Positions 46,491-50,679 of a stretch of 50,679 bases of DNA are shown here, one piece after another. Numbering within the stretch: the stretch's first letter is position 1; every line of letters begins with the position of its first letter. Location of the stretch: NCBI GenBank assembly GCA_038120765.1, contig JAYOMI010000015.1, positions 1-50,679 on the forward strand, written 5' to 3'. The translations under genes were made by a program, and so were the position numbers. Under the pieces are notes generated by a model. That model saw nothing but the letters and a program-made list of their open reading frames with translations. It was not told where the DNA came from and ran no database searches. This DNA is from CAXBCP01 sp038120765 (GTDB lineage: Bacteria > Pseudomonadota > Alphaproteobacteria > MPNO01 > UBA830).

Positions 46491-47270
46491 CTACTCCATG
46501 AACTCCGGATACAGCCGTTCCGCCATGCGCAGGCAGGCCGGCCAGTCCTTGCCGCCGACGAGGCTGTTGCCCTCCTTCATCACCTGGGCGGCGGCGAATT
46601 CGCAGGCTTCCTCGTCCGGGAAGTTCAGGTTCTCGTAGCCCGCCGACAGCGCCGCGATCTGGCCGCGGCAGGCGAATTCGAGGAAATGGTGCATCACGAA
46701 GGCCTCCGGGATGGTCTCCCCCAGCACCAGCGAGCCGTGATTGCGCAGCAGGGCGACGCGGTAGCCCTCGATATCCTTGAGCAGCGGATCGCGCATGAAC
46801 AGGTTAAATTCGAAGCCCTTGAATTCGTGATAGGCCATGCGGTTGTGGAACCGCATGGCATGCTGGTTGACCGTCAGCAGGCCCCATTTCTGGGACGACA
46901 CGCCCATATTGGCCTCTGTATGGGTGTGGAAGACGACGTTGATGTCGGTCCGTTCCTTCAGGAGCCCGGCATGGATGATCAGCCCGCCGCCCTTGAGCTT
47001 CGGCGCACCCGTGGTGAGCGGGTTGCCGTCGTAATCGTATTTCAGCAGGTTCGAGGCGGTGACCTCCTCGAACATGATGTCATGGGGCTTGATGAGGATC
47101 GCGTTGTCCTCGCCCGGCACGCGTGCCGACAGGTGGTTATAGGTCAGGTCGCTGACGTAATAGTGGGCGATCAGCCGGTAGGCGCAGGCAAGATCGACTC
47201 GGGTTTTCCATTCCTCCGCGCTGACCTGGTCGCGGACCGATATGTCTTCCTTGATAGCGGCGACAGCCAT
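46491..47270 (-). CDS. Class II aldolase/adducin-family protein
   Basis: 259 residues from the ATG at 47270 (MAVAAIKED), which has GAGGGG upstream; the longer frame from 47345 runs through the promoter region. The zinc-site VVFHTHTEANMGVSS (H115, H117) and later RNHGSLVLGE are family hallmarks. The acidic catalytic residue expected near AR(V)PG is replaced by a longer loop, so a decarboxylase or other activity is possible. Aldol cleavage of phosphosugars or related acids is the family role. It is divergent from rimB with a 99-base gap. Confidence 0.85.
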   Translation of the reverse strand: MAVAAIKEDISVRDQVSAEEWKTRVDLACAYRLIAHYYVSDLTYNHLSARVPGEDNAILIKPHDIMFEEVTASNLLKYDYDGNPLTTGAPKLKGGGLIIHAGLLKERTDINVVFHTHTEANMGVSSQKWGLLTVNQHAMRFHNRMAYHEFKGFEFNLFMRDPLLKDIEGYRVALLRNHGSLVLGETIPEAFVMHHFLEFACRGQIAALSAGYENLNFPDEEACEFAAAQVMKEGNSLVGGKDWPACLRMAERLYPEFME

Positions 47271-47313
47271 GGCGTATACCCCTCGTCTATTGTCAAACAG
47301 ATGTTTATTGGCA

Positions 47314-47353
47314 ATTGACGTATACAGTGTCTCGTGGTGTGACACGCGTCAAT
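47314..47353. promoter_or_regulatory. Inverted repeat between aldolase and rimB genes
   Basis: Arms ATTGACG (47314-47320) and CGTCAAT (47347-47353) enclose TGTC...GACA (inner arms), a nested inverted repeat spanning about 40 bases. The only intergenic structure in this divergent gap, it could be a regulator site. No regulator gene lies next to it. Confidence 0.4.
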
Positions 47354-47369
47354 ACTGTGCAAGGATTCC

Positions 47370-47975
47370 ATGGCGACGAAACCCCGGGCGAGGAAGCCTG
47401 CATCGAAAAGAACGAAGACGCCCCCGAGTGCGCGCACAAAACGTCCGGCGGCCCGCATTGTGGGATGGCGGGAATGGGTCGGTCTTCCCGATCTCGGCGT
47501 CTCTCATATAAAGGCGAAGCTCGATACTGGGGCACGGACCTCGGCGCTGCACGCCTTCGAGGTCGAACCCTTCCGCAAGCACGGCGAAGACTGGGTCCGC
47601 TTCGTGATCCATCCCGCCCAGCGCGATGCCTCGCTGACCGTGAAGTGCGAAGCGAGACTGATCGACGAGCGGACCGTGACGAACTCGGGCGGCCATCGCG
47701 AGCAACGCTACGTGATCTCGACGACGCTGAAACTGGGCCCCGAGTCGTGGCCGATCGAACTGACGCTGACCAACCGCGACGAGATGGGATTCCGGATGCT
47801 GCTCGGCCGCCGGGCAATGCACCGCCGCCTGATGGTCGATCCGGCACGGTCGTTTCTCGCGGACAAAGAAATCGAGACTCCGGCGGCATCTGCAGTACCC
47901 GCCGGGCATGATGCGCCGCCGCCACCCGTCCGGATCGCCCGGGCAGACACCGACATACGAGACGAAGAGGAGTAG
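47370..47975 (+). CDS. rimB: RimB-like ATP-dependent zinc protease family protein (retropepsin-like)
   Basis: 201 residues. An Arg/Lys/Pro-rich N-terminal tail (residues 3-29) precedes the family core: IVGWREWVGLPDLG, then AKLDTGARTSALHA with the aspartyl-protease-like D52-T-G-A, and a C-terminal MLLGRRAM segment. In pseudomonads this family member (RimB) acts in the same operon as RimK and adjusts its product. It starts the rimB-rimK-aspartoacylase-like operon. Confidence 0.85.
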   Translation: MATKPRARKPASKRTKTPPSARTKRPAARIVGWREWVGLPDLGVSHIKAKLDTGARTSALHAFEVEPFRKHGEDWVRFVIHPAQRDASLTVKCEARLIDERTVTNSGGHREQRYVISTTLKLGPESWPIELTLTNRDEMGFRMLLGRRAMHRRLMVDPARSFLADKEIETPAASAVPAGHDAPPPPVRIARADTDIRDEEE

Positions 47976-48025
47976 GCCTGTGGCGCGGTTGTCGCGCCGA
48001 CCGCCGGTTCCCGAAAGGAAACGAC

Positions 48026-48931
48026 ATGAAAATCGCCATGCTGGCCCGCAACCCGAACCTGTATTCGCACAAGCGCCTGGTCGAAGCCGCCGAAGCGCGC
48101 GGCCATCAGATCCGGATAATCGATACGCTCCGGGTGTACATGAACATCACCGCCCACAAACCCGATGTCCGCTACAAGGGCGAAGTGCTGCCGAAATTCG
48201 ATGCCGTCATCCCGCGTATCGGCGCGTCTGTCACGTTTTACGGCCTTGCCGTGCTGCGGCAGTTCGAAATGATGGGGACCTGGCCGCTCAACGAATCGGT
48301 CGCCATCGGCCGGTCGCGCGACAAGCTGCGCTCGCTGCAATTGCTGTCGCGCGCGGGCATCGGCCTGCCGGTGACGGGCTTCGCCCATTCGACCAACGAT
48401 ACCGACGATCTGATGAAAATGGTCGGCGGCGCACCGCTGGTCATCAAGCTGCTCGAAGGCACGCAGGGCATCGGCGTCGTCCTCGGCGAGACCCATTCGT
48501 CGGCCAAGTCCATGATCGAGGCTTTCCGCGGCGTGAAATCGAACATCCTGGTGCAGGAATTCGTCAAGGAATCCAAGGGCGTCGACATCCGCTGCTTCGT
48601 CATCGGCGGCAAGGTGATCGCGGCGATGATGCGCAAGGGCGCGGAGGGCGATTTCCGCTCCAACCTGCATCGCGGCGGCAATGCCAGCATCGTCAGGATC
48701 ACCCCGGAGGAACGCTCCACCGCCATCCGCGCCGCGCGGACCCTCGGCCTCAACGTCGCCGGTGTCGATTTGCTGCGCTCCAACCACGGCCCGGTGGTGA
48801 TGGAAGTCAATTCGTCGCCCGGCCTTGAAGGCATCGAAAACGCCACCGGCAAGGACATCGCCGGGCAGATCATCCAGTACATGGAAACCAATGCAAAATC
48901 CGGTAAAACCAAAACCCGCGGCAAAGGCTGA
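48026..48931 (+). CDS. rimK: Ribosomal protein S6 glutamate ligase RimK
   Basis: 301 residues with the RimK pre-ATP-grasp domain (KIAMLARNPNLYSHKRL to FDAVIPRIGAS) and the ATP-grasp core (PLVIKLLEGTQGIGVVL, VQEFVKE, DIRCFVIGGKVIAAMMR and the VVMEVNSSPGLEG metal-binding end). It adds glutamates to the C-terminus of ribosomal protein S6, or makes poly-alpha-glutamate, in characterised relatives. AAAGGAAA precedes the ATG, 50 bases after rimB. The C-terminal tail KSGKTKTRGKG is basic. Its last 41 bases overlap the next gene. Confidence 0.95.
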   Translation: MKIAMLARNPNLYSHKRLVEAAEARGHQIRIIDTLRVYMNITAHKPDVRYKGEVLPKFDAVIPRIGASVTFYGLAVLRQFEMMGTWPLNESVAIGRSRDKLRSLQLLSRAGIGLPVTGFAHSTNDTDDLMKMVGGAPLVIKLLEGTQGIGVVLGETHSSAKSMIEAFRGVKSNILVQEFVKESKGVDIRCFVIGGKVIAAMMRKGAEGDFRSNLHRGGNASIVRITPEERSTAIRAARTLGLNVAGVDLLRSNHGPVVMEVNSSPGLEGIENATGKDIAGQIIQYMETNAKSGKTKTRGKG

Positions 48932-50114
48932 ACGGCGGAAACCCGCCGTGAAGACGCCCGCCACGGCAAAATCCACGGCGAAATCCACGGCGAATAAATC
49001 CCCCGCGAAAAAGCCGGCGGCAAAGCCCGCGGCGCGGAGGAAGCGGGAAACCCGCGCGCCGTTCGAGATCGGCGGGGTCAGCATCGCCGCCGGCAGCCGC
49101 GCCACCGTCAACCTGCCGATCAGCGTGCTGTTCGACCATACGCCGATGACGCTGACCGTGCAGGTGGTGCACGGCCGGGAACCCGGCCCCGTGCTACTGG
49201 TCTGCGCCGCCGTCCATGGCGACGAGATCAACGGCGTCGAGGTCATCCGCCGGCTATTGCGCATGACTAGCCTCGGCAAGCTGCGCGGCACGCTGGTCGC
49301 CGTGCCGGTGGTCAACACGTTCGGCTTCCTGAACCAGACGCGCTACCTGCCGGACCGGCGCGACCTCAACCGCAGTTTCCCGGGTTCGCCCCGGGGTTCG
49401 CTGACCAGCCAGCTCGCCTACCTGTTCAACACCGAGGTCGTCGCCAAGTGCACCCACGGCATCGACCTGCATACCGGCGCGATCCACCGCACCAATTTCC
49501 CCCAGATACGCGCCGTACTGACCGACCCCGCGGTGCGCAGAATGGCGCAGGCCTTCGGCGTGCCGCTGCTGCTCAACGCCAAGCTGCGGCCCGGCTCGCT
49601 GCGCGGCGTGGGCGGCGATTACGGCATACCCTTCCTGGTCTACGAGGCGGGCGAGGCGCTGCGCTATGACGGCACGTCGATCCGCGCCGGTTTCCGCGGC
49701 ATCGTCAACGTGATGCGCCATCTCGACATGCTGCCCCCGCCGCGGCGCGAGGAACGCCGGGCGGACCTGCTCGACAGGCAGGCAAGCGTGCCGCCGAAAG
49801 CCCAGGTCATCGCCCAGTGGAGCACCTGGGTGCGCGCCCCCGCCGGCGGGCTGCTGCGCGATCCCGTGCGCCTCGGCGCGCTGGTCGAACCCGGCACGCG
49901 GCTCGGCGTGGTCGCCGACCCGCTGGGCAATGCCGAGGCCCGGATCATCAGCACGGTCAGCGGCATCGTGATCGGCAAGACCAACCTGCCGGTGGTCAAC
50001 CAGGGCGACGGGCTGTTCAACATCGCCCAGGTCAGCGATCCCGACAGCGCCCTCGAGGCGGTCGACATATTCCGCGACGACCGGGAATCGGAATCGGCGG
50101 GCGACGGGGAATAG
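48891..50114 (+). CDS. Succinylglutamate desuccinylase/aspartoacylase-family protein with basic N-terminal tail
   Basis: 407 residues from the ATG at 48891, inside the end of rimK; an earlier in-frame start at 48825 lies deeper in rimK. Residues 5-52 are a Lys/Ala/Pro-rich tail, histone H1-like. The zinc-peptidase core shows H109-G-D-E112 (AAVHGDEINGVEV), RDLNRSFPGS and IDLHTGA with the third zinc histidine. The C-terminal beta domain follows. Relatives remove acyl groups from amino acids; in this operon it may trim or recycle the glutamate added by RimK, which is inference from context. Confidence 0.87.
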   Translation: MQNPVKPKPAAKAERRKPAVKTPATAKSTAKSTANKSPAKKPAAKPAARRKRETRAPFEIGGVSIAAGSRATVNLPISVLFDHTPMTLTVQVVHGREPGPVLLVCAAVHGDEINGVEVIRRLLRMTSLGKLRGTLVAVPVVNTFGFLNQTRYLPDRRDLNRSFPGSPRGSLTSQLAYLFNTEVVAKCTHGIDLHTGAIHRTNFPQIRAVLTDPAVRRMAQAFGVPLLLNAKLRPGSLRGVGGDYGIPFLVYEAGEALRYDGTSIRAGFRGIVNVMRHLDMLPPPRREERRADLLDRQASVPPKAQVIAQWSTWVRAPAGGLLRDPVRLGALVEPGTRLGVVADPLGNAEARIISTVSGIVIGKTNLPVVNQGDGLFNIAQVSDPDSALEAVDIFRDDRESESAGDGE

Positions 50115-50134
50115 GAGCGGCCGCGGCAGCCCCG

Positions 50135-50679
50135 TCACCGTGACCCATTCGGCAAGGGCGGCGACCGGGACTCTATCGCCCCTGCCCCGATTCCGCACTC
50201 CCGCACATTGTCATCCCGGCCCCCGTGCCGGGATCCCGACGGTGCCGGCCCCGGAAACCCGCAATTCAACCCCATGCACCCGAAGGGGTGCACATGACCC
50301 GCATACCCGAAGGGGTTCGCGTGTCCCGCATACTCGGAGGGGTGCAGCGGGATGGAACCGCGCCCCTCCCCGATTTCACGTCCCCGGCCCTGAGCCGGGG
50401 AACCAGTGCGAACACGCATCAGACCCCCCATGCTCCCTGGACCCCCCAGGCGCCCCGGACCCCCGGCGCGACGGCCGGGGGAATGAAGCGGATTGGCGCC
50501 GGTCACGGCACGGTCTCCCGCGTCCCGCTCAAGCCGGGCGACCGCCGCCGTCATGGCGCGGATGAAGGCGTTGAGCGCCCGGCGGCGGGTGCGTGCCGCG
50601 GCCGTGTGATAGCCGTCCTTCAGCGCGTTGCGGTTGCCGCGCGGCGTGCCCGAGCCGGCGGCCCCGCCATGCATTCGGC
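50135..50679 (-). CDS. HGG...GNxNAxK family protein, 5' end outside the window
   Basis: The frame is open to the right edge. The first residues MHGGAAGSGTPRGNRNALKD match the recurrent HGGxxGxGxPxGNxNAxKHGxYT signature of a small alphaproteobacterial family seen in phage-like and genomic loci. In relatives this is preceded by Cys-rich CRMHGG, and here C-G-A-type residues would lie beyond the edge. The part after about residue 50 is Gly/Pro/Arg-rich and contains a tandem repeat, so it is probably poorly conserved or read through repetitive DNA. The function is unknown. Confidence 0.5.
   Translation of the reverse strand, partial: RMHGGAAGSGTPRGNRNALKDGYHTAAARTRRRALNAFIRAMTAAVARLERDAGDRAVTGANPLHSPGRRAGGPGRLGGPGSMGGLMRVRTGSPAQGRGREIGEGRGSIPLHPSEYAGHANPFGYAGHVHPFGCMGLNCGFPGPAPSGSRHGGRDDNVRECGIGAGAIESRSPPLPNGSR
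50210..50236. repeat. Dispersed palindromic repeat, single half (copy E)
   Basis: GTCATCCCGGCCCCCGTGCC followed by GGGATCC matches the left half of the family found at 14060 and 46418; no right half is visible. Confidence 0.7.
50279..50350. repeat. 27-base tandem repeat, about 2.7 copies
   Basis: Two full units (50279-50305 and 50306-50332) and a partial third (50333-50350) share CCCGAAGGGG at their start and end in CCCGCATA. They lie inside the minus-strand frame at the right edge and encode a repeated GYAGH-type peptide there. Confidence 0.85.

Noticed and set aside
50279..50350. Possible CRISPR array from the 27-base repeats
   Set aside because: Units are directly adjacent with no unique spacers, only about 2.7 copies, and no cas genes are present.

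Overview
The window is high-GC bacterial DNA that looks alphaproteobacterial, most likely a Rhodospirillales-type relative. The pointers are the complete System I cytochrome c maturation set with a separate ccmI, the dnaX-ybaB-recR operon preceded by a short SRP RNA, PAS-like and YejABEF-type genes, and many dispersed GTCATCCCGGCC-type palindromic repeats. The species is not identifiable from the sequence alone. A run of ten Ns (32796-32805) shows this is a draft or scaffolded assembly.

Layout. 1-7182: ccmB (3' end), a small lipocalin-like gene, then ccmC-ccmD-ccmE-ccmF-ccmG-ccmH-ccmI, tightly overlapping. 7223-13972: accessory catabolic genes, namely a MarR regulator with a Gfo/Idh/MocA oxidoreductase divergent from a Rieske oxygenase, a DUF3500 protein, and a second MarR regulator divergent from an FAD monooxygenase. 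Each divergent pair has a clear palindromic operator candidate between its genes. 14181-24395: housekeeping block (unknown acidic protein, recR, ybaB, dnaX, SRP RNA, nudC, a PEP-CTERM-like surface protein, pheA, kdsB, a membrane-anchored two-haem cytochrome c, a PAS-like protein, hisN). 24488-32118: a peptide-type ABC importer with two tandem paralogous binding proteins followed by yejB-yejE-yejF. 32218-33111: a von Willebrand A/PEP-CTERM protein interrupted by an in-frame TAG and an assembly gap. 33297-41168: MarR regulator, GST, thpR, FIST protein, tesA divergent from ybbA-ybbP, and a Bax-inhibitor-1 family membrane protein. 41230-42700: an AT-richer island with a DUF488 gene and a frameshifted partner, bounded by strong terminators. 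42768-47270: two tandem VanA-like Rieske oxygenases, a GFA-family protein, a maleate isomerase/arylmalonate decarboxylase-like protein and a class II aldolase. 47370-50114: a rimB-rimK-aspartoacylase-like operon. The right edge holds the start of a minus-strand gene of the HGG...GNxNAxKHG family.

How the genes fit together. The ccm block builds covalent haem onto CXXCH proteins, and the cytochrome at 21874-22929 is a local client with two such motifs. The three Rieske oxygenases, the FAD monooxygenase, GFA protein, isomerase and aldolase suggest degradation of aromatic or methoxylated organic acids, but no complete pathway can be read. The best candidates for something undescribed are the DUF488 two-gene cassette, the ribosome-modification operon in which all three proteins carry basic tails, and the two-haem cytochrome fusion. 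None of these is proven novel from sequence alone.
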